64,000 nucleotides of DNA from Salinispora mooreana. GTDB lineage: Bacteria; Actinomycetota; Actinomycetes; Mycobacteriales; Micromonosporaceae. Shown here in pieces: positions 33,802 to 43,224 of this stretch (position 1 is its first letter; each line of letters opens with the position of its first letter). Made by a program: the position numbers and the translations under genes. The notes beneath the pieces were generated by a model, which was not told where the DNA came from, did not search any database, and worked only from the letters and a program-made list of their open reading frames with translations. The stretch lies in contig NZ_KB900614.1 in assembly GCF_000379065.1 (NCBI RefSeq), positions 2,533,149-2,597,148 of the forward strand, in the 5' to 3' direction.

Positions 33802-34779
33802 GTGAAGCGAGGCGAAGCGACCCGGGCCCGGCACGCGGCGCTGCCTGCGCCACTACGCGAGGCGGCGGACGACTTCGCGACCCACCTAGCCCAGGTCCAG
33901 AACCGCTCCGCCCACACCGTGCGGGCGTACGTCGCCGATGTCATCAGTCTGCTCGACCACGCCGTACGGGCGGGAGCCCAGAGTCCCGCTGACCTCACGC
34001 TGGCACAGATCCGCAGCTGGCTTGCCCGGCAGCGCACGACGGGAGCCGCCCGGACCACACTGGCCCGAAGGTCCGCCGCAGCCCGCACCTTCAGCACCTG
34101 GGCGCACCGCGACGGCCGACTACCGACCGACGTCGCCGCCGGCCTGGCCAGTCCGCGCGCCCACCGGGAGCTACCCGCCGTACTCCCGGTTGATCAGGCC
34201 GCCGCCCTGGTGGAGGCGGCGCACGCGGCACCCCCGGAGCAGCCGACCGACGACGTCCCGCCAGGGACCGCCGACCCGGCCCGGCTGCGAGACCGGCTAC
34301 TGCTGGAGCTGCTGTACGCGACAGCGGTCCGGGTCAGCGAGGCGTGCGGCCTTGACGTCGCGGACGTGGACCCGGGCCGGCGGGTGCTCCGGGTGTTCGG
34401 CAAAGGGGGTCGGGAACGCAGCGTGCCGTACGGAGTTCCGGCGCAACGGTCACTCGACGCGTGGCTACGTCACGGCCGCCCCCGGCTGGTCGGCGCTCGG
34501 TCGGCGAACGCGCTGCTGCTCGGGGCGCGGGGCGGCCGGCTCAACCCGACCACCGCGCGGGGGATCGTCGGCCGGTACGCGACCGCGGCGGGCCTGCCCC
34601 GGACCAGCCCGCACGGGCTGCGGCACGCGGCGGCGACCCACCTGCTGGAGGGGGGCGCGGACCTGCGGGCGGTGCAGGAGCTCCTCGGACACTCCTCGCT
34701 GGCCAGTACCCAGATCTACACCCACGTGTCGGTCGAGCGGCTGCGGGCCGCGCACCGCCAGGCCCACCCTCGTGCGTGA
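33802..34779 (+). CDS. xerC: Tyrosine recombinase XerC
   Basis: 325 residues from GTG 33802, with GAGG 8 bases upstream; a TTG at 33784 is the alternative. Site-specific recombinase that with XerD resolves chromosome dimers. The N-terminal SAM-like domain ([20 protein letters not shown]) is followed by the catalytic domain: Arg in [18 protein letters not shown], Lys in [51 protein letters not shown] with the nucleophile Tyr. All six catalytic residues appear present. It ends at a strong bidirectional terminator, and its position after dprA is the standard one. Confidence 0.95.
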   Translation: MKRGEATRARHAALPAPLREAADDFATHLAQVQNRSAHTVRAYVADVISLLDHAVRAGAQSPADLTLAQIRSWLARQRTTGAARTTLARRSAAARTFSTWAHRDGRLPTDVAAGLASPRAHRELPAVLPVDQAAALVEAAHAAPPEQPTDDVPPGTADPARLRDRLLLELLYATAVRVSEACGLDVADVDPGRRVLRVFGKGGRERSVPYGVPAQRSLDAWLRHGRPRLVGARSANALLLGARGGRLNPTTARGIVGRYATAAGLPRTSPHGLRHAAATHLLEGGADLRAVQELLGHSSLASTQIYTHVSVERLRAAHRQAHPRA

Positions 34780-34797
34780 ACCCGACGGCCCGTCCAC

Positions 34798-34835
34798 GGT
34801 TACGCCCCCACGCCATGTGGCGTGGGGGCGTAACC
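34798..34835. terminator. Bidirectional hairpin terminator after xerC
   Basis: Perfect 17-bp inverted repeat GGTTACGCCCCCACGCC (34798-34814) and its complement (34819-34835) with an ATGT loop. It lies between convergent xerC and the nucleoside-hydrolase-like gene. Confidence 0.9.
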
Positions 34836-34929
34836 CGTGCTTGGCAGGCTCCCGCTACTCAGGTCGCAGCTCTGAACCGCCCTACCGTCGACTCAGCGCT
34901 TCGCCCGAAGTGTTCGCTCCACGGAAGGC

Positions 34930-36447
34930 TCACCAGGCCGCCCGGTCGGCGCCTTCGCCGGTCGGGGCGGTGCCGTCGTCGGTCTGCACCGCACCCTCAT
35001 CGGTCGGCACCGCCTGCTGGTCAGTCCGCACCGCACCCTCACCGGTCGATGTAGCAGCACCCTCATCAGTCCGCGCAGTGCCCTCATCCGTCGACAAGGT
35101 GCCCTCGTCAGTCAATGCAGCAGCACCTTCGTCAGTCCGCGCGCTGCCCTCGCCGGTCGACAAGCCGCCCTCGTCGGTCTGCATTGAGCCTTCATCGTTG
35201 CGCAGAATCTCCGGATGCTTCCACCCGACTTCGCCGCCAACTGCCTGCAGAATAGCCTGTTGGTAGCGGCCTGCCGCTTCCTTGCTCGTGAAGCCCGTGC
35301 ACGAGGTGACCTGCCGGGTGTCAGTGATCTCAGGCGAGAACCAGTCGTAGATGTCTGTTTCTCCGGCCTCCGCTGTCGCTGGCGAACCGGTCTTCAGCCG
35401 GTAGCCCACCTGCTGGCAGACCTGGTCCTGCGGCCGAATCAGGTGCCATGCGGCGGCTGCGTCAAAAATCGGGTACGCGGGACCAAAGTCCATCTCCTTC
35501 AGCATTTCCAGGCGCGGCATCGAGGACTCACCGTAGAAACGCGCCAGCGGATCCGGGCTACTGGCCAGCCGCTCCAACTCCGGGATCGGGATCGGCGCCA
35601 GCGAGGAGAGGTCGAAGGTGATGGCCGTAAAAGGAATAGACGTCTGATCTAGGATAATCTGCTCGGCGCGAGGGTCCATGATGTAGTTGAAGTCAACCAA
35701 CGGGGTTCCGAACACCTCGAACACCGTTGTCGGCTTGCTGCCAACGAGGGCGACAATTCGGGAGATGAGGGAGGCCTCCTCCGGAAAGTTCATAGCCAGA
35801 CACGCCACGTCGGTCAACGGACCGATCGCCAGGATCGTCAACCCGCCGGTCTCCCGCAGCTGGTCGGCCATGAACCGAACACCATCGTTGACGCAGGTGC
35901 CGGTCAGATCCGCACCACCGGTGGTCTGCTGGGCCTCGACCGGCAACCAGACCTCCGCCCCCTGCACCACGGGTATATCCGCACCGAGTGCATCAACCGT
36001 CGCCTGGGCGGTTACCACGGTCGGCCTGACCATCGAGTTTCCCATGGTCGTCACAACGCCTCGCACATCAACGCCATTAGCCAGGGCGAGGGCGAGCGCG
36101 TACGAGTCATCAATATCGGGAACCGAGGTGGACATACCGTTACGGGCGCCCGTGGTCAGCCCCATCGACATGTCAGTAGAGAAAATCACGGGTTCACGGA
36201 TACGATCACCCGGATATTGGGGCTCCTCATAGTAGTAGGGCGGGAGAGCACGGCTACCGTCATCGGGAGCACCCCAACCCTCGTCCTGCACCGCTGGAGA
36301 AGCGCCCGGCGTTAACGGCGACGCGGGTTCCGCGAGCGCGCGTGGCATACTGCCCGCGACCCCGACAGCCACGGTGCAGGCGAGCGCCCCGGCAGCAATC
36401 GTGGACGCACTCCTGAACGTCGGACGTACCATTTTCCACATCAGCAT
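34930..36447 (-). CDS. Secreted nucleoside-hydrolase-like protein with a TDEG repeat tail
   Basis: 505 residues from ATG 36447 (36441 is also possible; AGGAAG lies just upstream). A signal peptide (STIAAGALACTVAVGVAGSM, cleavage near ALAEPA) is followed by an inosine/uridine-type nucleoside hydrolase domain: PVIFSTDMSMG, VPDIDDSYALALALANGVDV (DxDD metal site, although the usual DTDxGxDD is split), GVVTTMGNS, LTILAIGPLTDVACLA, and FNYIMDPRAEQIIL in the region of the family's second metal ligand. The last 86 residues are 12 imperfect units of a 7-8 residue TDEGxxx repeat, strongly acidic. It probably acts outside the cell on nucleosides or a related ribosyl substrate. It lies in an accessory block beside a decayed Rhs-associated gene. 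Confidence 0.8.
   Translation of the reverse strand: MLMWKMVRPTFRSASTIAAGALACTVAVGVAGSMPRALAEPASPLTPGASPAVQDEGWGAPDDGSRALPPYYYEEPQYPGDRIREPVIFSTDMSMGLTTGARNGMSTSVPDIDDSYALALALANGVDVRGVVTTMGNSMVRPTVVTAQATVDALGADIPVVQGAEVWLPVEAQQTTGGADLTGTCVNDGVRFMADQLRETGGLTILAIGPLTDVACLAMNFPEEASLISRIVALVGSKPTTVFEVFGTPLVDFNYIMDPRAEQIILDQTSIPFTAITFDLSSLAPIPIPELERLASSPDPLARFYGESSMPRLEMLKEMDFGPAYPIFDAAAAWHLIRPQDQVCQQVGYRLKTGSPATAEAGETDIYDWFSPEITDTRQVTSCTGFTSKEAAGRYQQAILQAVGGEVGWKHPEILRNDEGSMQTDEGGLSTGEGSARTDEGAAALTDEGTLSTDEGTARTDEGAATSTGEGAVRTDQQAVPTDEGAVQTDDGTAPTGEGADRAAW
34942..35199 (-). repeat. Degenerate 21-24-bp tandem repeat coding TDEG units
   Basis: Twelve imperfect units, each coding TDEG/TGEG/TDDG plus three or four variable residues. 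They form the acidic C-terminal tail of the nucleoside-hydrolase-like protein. Confidence 0.85.
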
Positions 36448-36613
36448 CACTTCCTGGGTGTGAAGAGTTGCGCCTCGGAACCCCCTTGCTCTCAGCCGGC
36501 GCAGTGGACTCGACGTTCCGCCGACACCAAGCGATACCGGTAGTGCACACCCGTACGACACCTGAGCCAGGTGCAGCAGCTATGCGAGGTTTGTTCACGA
36601 GCGCTGTCAGTCA

Positions 36614-38655
36614 TCACAGTATCCAGGCTTTGGGCGGTATTATGGGTTTGCCTCGGGTTTGACCGGATCGGGTAGCCCGTTCGGGGGACGGCACCACATA
36701 CACCGACACCCGGGTGTCGACCTGCCCCACGCCCGCAGCCGAGGCGAGCCGAATGGCGAACCTGCCACAAGCCAGCCCCTGATGGGGCAACGCGCCATCA
36801 GGGGGCCTACCCAGATACACGGCGGAGTCCACGTCCGGTGGGCTCGGGCTCGACTTGTCGTACAGGAACTGGCAGACATTGCGGGAGCCGTAACTGCTCC
36901 ACGGACCCCAGCTGGTGTTGTCGCTGGCGCGTACCTCCCACGAGATGGGCACGTTCTCTGCGATGTGGCTCGGCACCGTGTACGAGAAGGCCAAACCGCT
37001 GGCTTTCAACGGTGTGATGTAACTACGCGACTGGGCCGTCCCACCGCTCGGCGTCCAGGTCACCTTGAACTCGGCCTTGATCTGCTCGGTGTGTGCCGAG
37101 GAGTGGTCCGGATTCCGTAGCACGCGTTCAGCCTCAGCGGTACGTCGACATACGGTGCGCCCGCACCGTATGTCGACGTACCGCCCACTGGGAGACATGG
37201 TGAGCTCGCTGGCGTTCGCGATCAGTGCGCGGTTGTAGCGGACCGAGAGGACACCATTGCTACAGAACCGCTCGGTGTGCAAGCCACTGGCCTCGTTGAC
37301 TGACCGCAAACCGAGGGTCACCGTGCTCCACCCCTTGGTCGCCGCCTGCTGCACCGCCGCTTTCGCGTTCCACTCGGTTCTGGTTGGTGGAGGTGCAGGT
37401 CGACCTGGTGCTGGTCGGAGAACTGGTGGCAAGGCGTGTGGCACCGGACCAACTGGAGCCACCAGGCTGGTTGTTCCAGTTGGTGGAGGAGCTGATCCCG
37501 GCTGGCATCAGGTAGAGCGCGGCGGCCCGAGCCGTGGAGTCGTAGACGTGCTGCAACGTCACCTTGAACGTCGCCTCCAGGATTGTCCTGCCGAAATACG
37601 GGGTGCCGAGCCGGTAGAACAACCACTTGACCTTGGAGTTGAAGCACGAGTTGGGGCAGCGCCCGATCCGTTCGTACGGCTCGCCGTCGAACTTCCAATA
37701 CTCCTCGTTGGGATACCCGCTGTCGACCATCGCCCAGCCGCTGTTGGTGCTGCTCTGCCAGACCGGGTCGATGTAGAGCGGAAAGGACGCCGTCGGGTCG
37801 GTCAACATGCCCTGATCCGGCGTCAGCACCAGCATGTTCTCGGTGTATTCCAGCTCGACCGGCGCCACTTTCGACGTATCACCCGGGCCTTGTGCGGAAG
37901 CAGCGCCAGGATCGGCGGAGGTACTGCTGGCGGAGGGCAGGGCCTCGGTAGCCAGCACCCCACCGGCCTCTTCGGGTCCACTGTCCCACATGGTCGGCGC
38001 GTCAGCCTGTAGGACCGGGTTGTTGGTGGCCGGGTCCAACGCCACCACGCCTCCGTCCGGGGTTTCCTCGATCGTCAACCCGACAGTGGTGACTCTGAAC
38101 CGAAGGTCCTGCAGCTCTGGAAGCTCGGCCGCCGCCGGCGTCTTGACCACCAGTACGTGGGAGAAGCCCTCGACCGTCACGTTCGTGACCAGGTCCACGT
38201 CCGGGAGCACGTCCGGATACGTCGCCTGGCTGCCCACGACGACCGGCTCAGGCAGCGGCCCGTGCGGCCAGGTCAGGGTCATGCTCTTCTGATCCCGCGT
38301 CACCACCATCAACGGCACGTCGCCGCCCGGGGACAGCTGCATCACGAGCAGCGCCGCCGTTGGCCCGTTGGCACCATCGGGTTGGGCCACCAGCGTGGCG
38401 TCGGCGGGAACCCAGTCATCCCCCTGAATGACCCGGATCGGCCGTGCATGATCGTTGGCGATCAGTGTGCCGTCCGGCTGCGCGAACACGTCCCAGTACT
38501 CCGTGCGGAGCGCCAGCACCTCCACCGGCTGGTCGAGCTCCTTCGCCGCTACCAGCGCCTCCGCCTCGGTGTCCCGGACCGGATCCTCCGCCAACGCGGC
38601 GGTCGGGACCAACGGCGCCACATGAACGAACAGCGGCCGTCATCCGACGCGCCAC
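36614..38655 (-). pseudogene. DNRLRE-domain exported protein, frameshifted remnant
   Basis: A paralogue of the protein at 14234-17368. Both have a GPLPEPV/HLPEPV...YPDVLPDVDL...GFSHVLVVKTPAA region and a DNRLRE part (LFYRLGTPYFGRTILEATFK). The best start is GTG 38655 after GGGGGAGGG. Its frame must shift within about 35 bases to join the long frame (first codon near 38621) whose signal-like end is PTAALAED. A second shift near 37375 moves TSTNQN to EWNAKAAVQQAATKGWSTVT, after which the frame runs to 36614. One extra base at each place would explain it. The FG-GAP repeats of the paralogue are missing, so the 3' end is also lost. Confidence 0.75.
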
Positions 38656-38959
38656 AGACCCTCCCCCGCACGGTCTTCATATTTTGCAAACAGGAACCTT
38701 AGGAACACCTTTCCCAATACGCAAGAACAACTACAAACAGGGAGGATGAATGGTCAAAAACGGATGAATCGGTTATTCGCAACTACGCAATGTAAGATCA
38801 GGTTAATCACTAATAAGTAATTATTAAATGACTTCCTGCTTCCACAGCAGGCCTATGCTGTCAATGTAGTTAAAGGAAGATGAAAGCCCTGTATTTTACC
38901 AAAACGCCTGATAACACCCTGCAAGTCCTCAGACGCCGACCCACTGGTCGGCATGTCCG
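38656..38959. other. AT-rich non-coding stretch
   Basis: About 300 bases markedly richer in A+T than any other part of the window (for example around 38760-38900). No gene is supported. It probably includes the former promoter of the DNRLRE gene and marks the left edge of an acquired segment next to the M23 gene. Confidence 0.6.
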
Positions 38960-39508
38960 CTACCGAGGCGCACCGTCGAGTGGCAGCAGCCGCACCGACC
39001 CCCGACCGAGCAGCGCCAACGGATCCAGGTAGGTGTCGCCTCGACGCAGACCCCAGTGCAGGCACGCCGGAGCCAGACAGCCCGGGTGCCCAGCCCGCAG
39101 CAGACCGATCGGCACTCCGGCCAGGACCGGAGTGCCGACCTCGACATCGGAGTGCACCGGCTCATAGGTGGTCCGCAGGCCGGCGGCGTGGGTCACGGTG
39201 AGCACCGGGCGGCCAGCCACGGCACCGGCGAAGGTGACCACACCATCACCTGCTGCCAGCACTGGCGCGCCGGCGTCGGCCGCCAGGTCAACGCCGCGGT
39301 GGCCGGGCAACCAGGGCTGCGGCGGTGGGTCGAACCGTCGCACGACCGGCGACTCCCCGGGCAGCGGCCACCGGAAGGTGGGAGGCGCCCCGGGCGACAG
39401 GGAGCCCACCACCAGCGACCTGGGCCCGACCACCGGCGGGGCGGGCACGGCGGGCGTGGTGGTCAGCCCGGCGCTGAGCAGGATGGCGAGGATCGGGGAC
39501 GGCTCCAT
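38960..39508 (-). CDS. M23 (LytM-like) peptidase family protein
   Basis: 182 residues from ATG 39508; a GTG at 39544 is the alternative but has its GGAGG directly abutting. An N-terminal hydrophobic signal (PSPILAILLSAGLTTTPAV) is followed by a LytM domain: GHRGVDLAADAGAPVLAAGD supplies the first zinc His and Asp, and ACLHWGLRRGDTYLDPLALL the last His. The usual HxH near the end reads CLH, so one catalytic His is replaced by Cys. Actinobacterial homologues in this position share that pattern. It is exported and probably binds or trims peptidoglycan. Catalysis is uncertain. Confidence 0.85.
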   Translation of the reverse strand: MEPSPILAILLSAGLTTTPAVPAPPVVGPRSLVVGSLSPGAPPTFRWPLPGESPVVRRFDPPPQPWLPGHRGVDLAADAGAPVLAAGDGVVTFAGAVAGRPVLTVTHAAGLRTTYEPVHSDVEVGTPVLAGVPIGLLRAGHPGCLAPACLHWGLRRGDTYLDPLALLGRGSVRLLPLDGAPR

Positions 39509-39686
39509 GGCGGCAGCCTGCCCGGACGGCCGGTCGGCTGCCACCCTCCAACCAGCTCACCTGTGGACAGCCACCAACCCTGTGGAGGGGAGCACGGGAA
39601 GCGATTCGATCTGCTAGACGAGGCCGGCCTGGGCCCGCTGATGGAATCGGGTGACGTGCGGTCAGGGCGGCGGAGCTGGACCCGCC

Positions 39687-39696
39687 GGGGGGGGGG
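39687..39696 (+). repeat. G10 homopolymer tract
   Basis: Ten consecutive G in the intergenic region between the M23 gene and DUF2469. A slippage- and sequencing-error-prone tract with no clear function. Confidence 0.85.
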
Positions 39697-39724
39697 AACG
39701 GGAGGGGTCAGCGAGGTTCGGAGG

Positions 39725-40048
39725 TCAGTTGCCGAACCCGGAGTCGGCCGGCAGCGAGATATCCGGTTTCTCCAGCTCTTCTACATTGACATCCTTGAAC
39801 GTCATTACCCGGACGTTCTTGACGAACCTGGCAGGACGATACATGTCCCAAACCCAGGCGTCGTGCATCTCGACCTCGAAGTAGACCTCACCGTCCGAGT
39901 TACGCACGTGCAGGTCGACCTGGTTCGCCAGATAGAACCGACGCTCGGTCTCCACGACGTAGGAGAACTGGCGGACGATGTCGCGGTACTCCCGGTAGAG
40001 CTGCAGCTCCATCTCCGTCTCGTACTTTTCGAGATCTTCCGCGCTCAT
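39725..40048 (-). CDS. DUF2469 family protein
   Basis: 107 residues, [20 protein letters not shown] through [20 protein letters not shown]. It matches the actinobacterial DUF2469 family, always found next to rnhB. The start ATG overlaps the rnhB stop (ATGA at 40045-40048), so translation is coupled. It is acidic and soluble. Function is unknown; it is assumed to act with RNase HII or the secretion genes of this cluster. Confidence 0.93.
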   Translation of the reverse strand: MSAEDLEKYETEMELQLYREYRDIVRQFSYVVETERRFYLANQVDLHVRNSDGEVYFEVEMHDAWVWDMYRPARFVKNVRVMTFKDVNVEELEKPDISLPADSGFGN

Positions 40049-40857
40049 CCCATCCCGCCTTCCATGGCCACATCATTCCCCACCGACGCCGCAGCCCAGG
40101 GCCGCTCGCCCAACGCCACGCCGACGGTACCCTTTGCCGCCCCAGCGCGTTCCATCGCCTCGTCGGCCGCGGGGACCAGCGGTCGTCGGGCCCGGGGCGG
40201 GGCCCCGTGCCGGCCGGAGACGGTCGCGACATTGACGTACGAGAACCGGTGTTCCGGGCACGGCCCGCGTTCCCGCAGCGCAGCCGAGTGCTCGGCGGTG
40301 ATGTAGCCCTTGTGCTCCGCGAACCCGTAACCGGGAAACTCCAGGTCCAGCCCCACCATGATCCGATCTCGGGTGACCTTGGCCAGCACGCTGGCTGCGG
40401 CGACACAGGCCGCCACCCGGTCGCCCTTCCAGACCGCCAACCCGGGCACATCCAGCCCGTCCACCCCGAAGCCGTCGGTCAGCACGTACTCCGGCGGGGT
40501 GGCCAGCGACGCCAGCGCACGACGCATCGCCGCCAGGTTGCACACGTGCAGTCCGCGCAGGTCCACCTCCGCCGCCGGGATCACCACCACCGCGTAGGCC
40601 GACGCCCGAGCGACGACCTCCGCGTACACCCGTTCCCGGCTGGCGGGGGTGAGCAGCTTGGAGTCGGCGAGCCCGGCGACTTCCCCGGGCCGCCCCGGGG
40701 GCAGGATGGCGGCGGCGGCCACCAGGGGGCCGGCACAGGCACCCCGGCCGGCCTCGTCGGCACCGGCCACCTGCCGAAATCCGCGTCGTTGCAGGGCACG
40801 CTCCAGCGCGTAGAGCCCGCCGTCGCGGCGGACGACGGTACGCGGTGGCGTCAGCAT
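40045..40857 (-). CDS. rnhB: Ribonuclease HII
   Basis: 270 residues from ATG 40857. Cleaves RNA in RNA-DNA hybrids and single ribonucleotides in DNA. The catalytic motifs are [20 protein letters not shown] (Asp-Glu), [14 protein letters not shown], and [20 protein letters not shown] (Asp), with [17 protein letters not shown] after it. The last 60 residues are an extension beyond the usual length. It overlaps DUF2469 by 4 bases. Confidence 0.96.
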   Translation of the reverse strand: MLTPPRTVVRRDGGLYALERALQRRGFRQVAGADEAGRGACAGPLVAAAAILPPGRPGEVAGLADSKLLTPASRERVYAEVVARASAYAVVVIPAAEVDLRGLHVCNLAAMRRALASLATPPEYVLTDGFGVDGLDVPGLAVWKGDRVAACVAAASVLAKVTRDRIMVGLDLEFPGYGFAEHKGYITAEHSAALRERGPCPEHRFSYVNVATVSGRHGAPPRARRPLVPAADEAMERAGAAKGTVGVALGERPWAAASVGNDVAMEGGMG

Positions 40858-41022
40858 GACCCACCCCTGTCCACGCTCACCCACGGCTCGACGACCAGGT
40901 GACGGCCGGGCGCGGCGACGAGCAGCACCCCGGTGGGGCTACGGAGGGCGTGGGCGACGGTCACCGTCCCAGCCTGCCAGACGCCCTCGCCATCGCCTAC
41001 CGGGCCTACCCGGCCCACCGGA

Positions 41023-41664
41023 TCAGGTTCCGGGCCGGGGAATGGGGCCGTACTGCTCGGGGACGCTCAGCCAGCGCGCCCGGTCCAGCGGCCAGAAGAT
41101 CGTGAAGGCCCGACCGACGAGACGGTCCTCGGGGATGGTCGCCTCCTGGACGTCCTCCCCCGACTGTTGCCAGTGCTGCAGCGAGTCGCCCGAGGCCGAC
41201 CGGTGGTCGCCCATCACCCACAGCCGCCCCCGCGGGACGGTGATATCAAAGTCCCGATCAGCGGGCTGGTCCCGCTCGCCGCCGACGGAGTAGAGGTACG
41301 GCTCGTCCAGGGCAACCCCGTTGATCGTGATCCGCCCCTGCTCGTCGCAGCAGACCACGTGGTCGCCGCCGATGCCGACGACCCGCTTGATGAAGTCCTC
41401 CCCGTCGGGGTTACCGCTCCACGAGGTCGGCGCCTTGAAGACGACCACCTCGCCTCGCTCCGGCGGGCGAAAGTCGTACACCAACTTGTTGACCAGCACC
41501 CGATCGTCGATCTGGAGCGTGTTCTCCATCGACGGAGACGGGATGAAGAAGGTCTGCAACACAAAGGCACGTACCAGCACCGCGACCAGAATCGCCACGC
41601 CCAGGAGAATCGGCAGCTCCTTCCAGAAGGAGTTGCGGGACTTGTCGGTCTGCTCGTCAATCAC
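41023..41664 (-). CDS. lepB: Signal peptidase I (second copy)
   Basis: 213 residues from GTG 41664. A single membrane anchor (LPILLGVAILVAVLVRAFVL) precedes the catalytic domain: Ser in FFIPSPSMENTLQIDDRVLV, general-base Lys in GEDFIKRVVGIGGDHV, and GRLWVMGDHRSASGDS. It lies 10 bases after the first lepB, to which it is clearly homologous. Tandem type I signal peptidases are common in actinomycetes and may differ in substrate preference. It cleaves signal peptides from Sec-exported proteins at the outer face of the membrane. Confidence 0.95.
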   Translation of the reverse strand: MIDEQTDKSRNSFWKELPILLGVAILVAVLVRAFVLQTFFIPSPSMENTLQIDDRVLVNKLVYDFRPPERGEVVVFKAPTSWSGNPDGEDFIKRVVGIGGDHVVCCDEQGRITINGVALDEPYLYSVGGERDQPADRDFDITVPRGRLWVMGDHRSASGDSLQHWQQSGEDVQEATIPEDRLVGRAFTIFWPLDRARWLSVPEQYGPIPRPGT

Positions 41665-41674
41665 GGAATGGAGC

Positions 41675-42544
41675 CTACGTTGCCGAGCTGGGCGGCACCG
41701 GACGGAACGCGCGAGAACTGAGCCACGCGGCCGGAAGCGGAAGGAACAGCAGCACACCACCGTCGGGGCTCGGCCCGACCGGCCGTGGCCCGCTGTCCGG
41801 GGAACCCGCCGGTGCGGGAACATTGGCGAAGGCCTCCGGAGTGGAGAGTGCACCCCACCGCGACGATGGCCACACCACGCCGACCGCCCGTCCGACCACA
41901 TTGTCGATCGGCACGGGGCCCTGACAGCGGGCGTCCTGGGATACCAACCGGTTGTCGCCCAGCACGAAGAGCTGCCCGGGTGGGACGACCACCTCGTCGA
42001 AGCGACGCGCGCGGCACTCACCCGGGTTCGGCGGGAGGTCCAGCGGCGAGTCACGCCACACGTACGGCTCGTTGATGGCGATGCCGTTGACGCGCACTCG
42101 CCCCTGCTCGTCGCAGCAGCTCACCCGGTCGCCCGGCAGCCCGATGACCCGCTTGATGAAGTCCTTCTCGCCGGGGCCGCCGACCCCCACCAGATCGCCG
42201 ACGGTGGCGGTGAGCCGGCGCAGGAATCCGGGGTCGGGCTCCTCGTCGAGCGGGGCGGCCCACCGCTGCGGGCCGCGGAAGACCACCACCTCGCCCCGCG
42301 CCGGGTCCCGTACGTCGTAGACGACCTTGTTGACCAGCACCCGGTCCCCGACGAGCAGCGTCTCGGTCATCGAGCCGGACGGAATGAAGAACACCTGAAG
42401 CAGGAAGGTCCGGATCAGCACCGCGAGGCAGAAGGTGACCGTCAGCAGCAGCGGCAGCTCCTGCCAGAGCGGCAACGGGCGGCGGCGTCGCCGGGCCCGG
42501 CGACGGCGTGGATCGACCGTGCCGTCCTCGTCGCGCGTCCGCAC
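41675..42544 (-). CDS. lepB: Signal peptidase I (first copy)
   Basis: 289 residues from GTG 42544, with GGGGAGG just upstream. An Arg-rich cytoplasmic stretch (DPRRRRARRRRRPLPL) and a membrane anchor (LPLLLTVTFCLAVLIRTFLL) precede FFIPSGSMTETLLVGDRVLV (Ser), KDFIKRVIGLPGDRV (Lys) and GQLFVLGDNRLVSQDARCQG. A Pro-rich, hydrophobic C-terminal tail (PSPDGGVLLFLPLPAAWLSS) extends it beyond the second copy and could be a second membrane segment. It is located after rplS, as usual in this phylum. Confidence 0.95.
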   Translation of the reverse strand: MRTRDEDGTVDPRRRRARRRRRPLPLWQELPLLLTVTFCLAVLIRTFLLQVFFIPSGSMTETLLVGDRVLVNKVVYDVRDPARGEVVVFRGPQRWAAPLDEEPDPGFLRRLTATVGDLVGVGGPGEKDFIKRVIGLPGDRVSCCDEQGRVRVNGIAINEPYVWRDSPLDLPPNPGECRARRFDEVVVPPGQLFVLGDNRLVSQDARCQGPVPIDNVVGRAVGVVWPSSRWGALSTPEAFANVPAPAGSPDSGPRPVGPSPDGGVLLFLPLPAAWLSSRAFRPVPPSSAT

Positions 42545-42725
42545 CACGCCTCCCCGGTCCGCAGAAACGACACTACCGCCCGGGGACCTGGTCGAGGCCT
42601 CCGGACGGCAGTGAACACCTGCCCCACCGCTGGGCGGGGACATCCGGCTGCGCCGGCACGTCCCGTATGGTGCCCTCCGGTTCGTACACCATACGCGCAG
42701 CTCAGAACGGGTGGTGCAGCACGAT

Positions 42726-43082
42726 TCAGCTCGGCTGCTTCTCCCGCTTCTCCTTGATCTTCGCCTTCTTGCCACGCAGCTCACGGAGGTAGTAGAGCTT
42801 GGCCCTCCGGACATCACCTCGGGTCACGACCTCGATGCGGTCGATGGCCGGGCTGTTGACCGGATAGGTGCGCTCGACCCCCACCCCGAAGCTGATCTTG
42901 CGGACCAGGAAGGTCTCCCGCAGACCGTCACCCTGACGACGGATGACGACGCCCTGGAAAATCTGGACCCGGGACCGGTTTCCCTCGACGACCCGTGCGT
43001 GCACCTTGACGGTGTCACCGGCGCGGAAATCGGGAAGGTCGGTCCGCTTCGACTGGGCGTCAAGCGCGTCCAGGATGTTCAT
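42726..43082 (-). CDS. rplS: 50S ribosomal protein L19
   Basis: 118 residues: [60 protein letters not shown], then a Lys-rich end [14 protein letters not shown]. All L19 hallmarks and the normal length are present. L19 sits at the 30S-50S interface. It follows trmD on the same strand, the order conserved in most bacteria. Confidence 0.98.
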   Translation of the reverse strand: MNILDALDAQSKRTDLPDFRAGDTVKVHARVVEGNRSRVQIFQGVVIRRQGDGLRETFLVRKISFGVGVERTYPVNSPAIDRIEVVTRGDVRRAKLYYLRELRGKKAKIKEKREKQPS

Positions 43083-43224
43083 CGCTGCGTCCTCGCGAGC
43101 TCACGGCGCATCGTCAGTCGATGCGCGAATGGGTGATTCTGACCCCCGGATGGTCGCCGGCACTCGCCGGCCCCGGTCGAGGGTCCTCGCAGCCATCCAC
43201 GGCGCGGTTGACTGCGGCAACCCC

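Noticed and set aside
38741..38824. Tiny open frame after GGGAGG (ATG 38746)
   Set aside because: The ribosome site abuts the ATG with no spacing. The 24-codon product (MNGQKRMNRLF...) shows no domain and lies in the AT-rich stretch.
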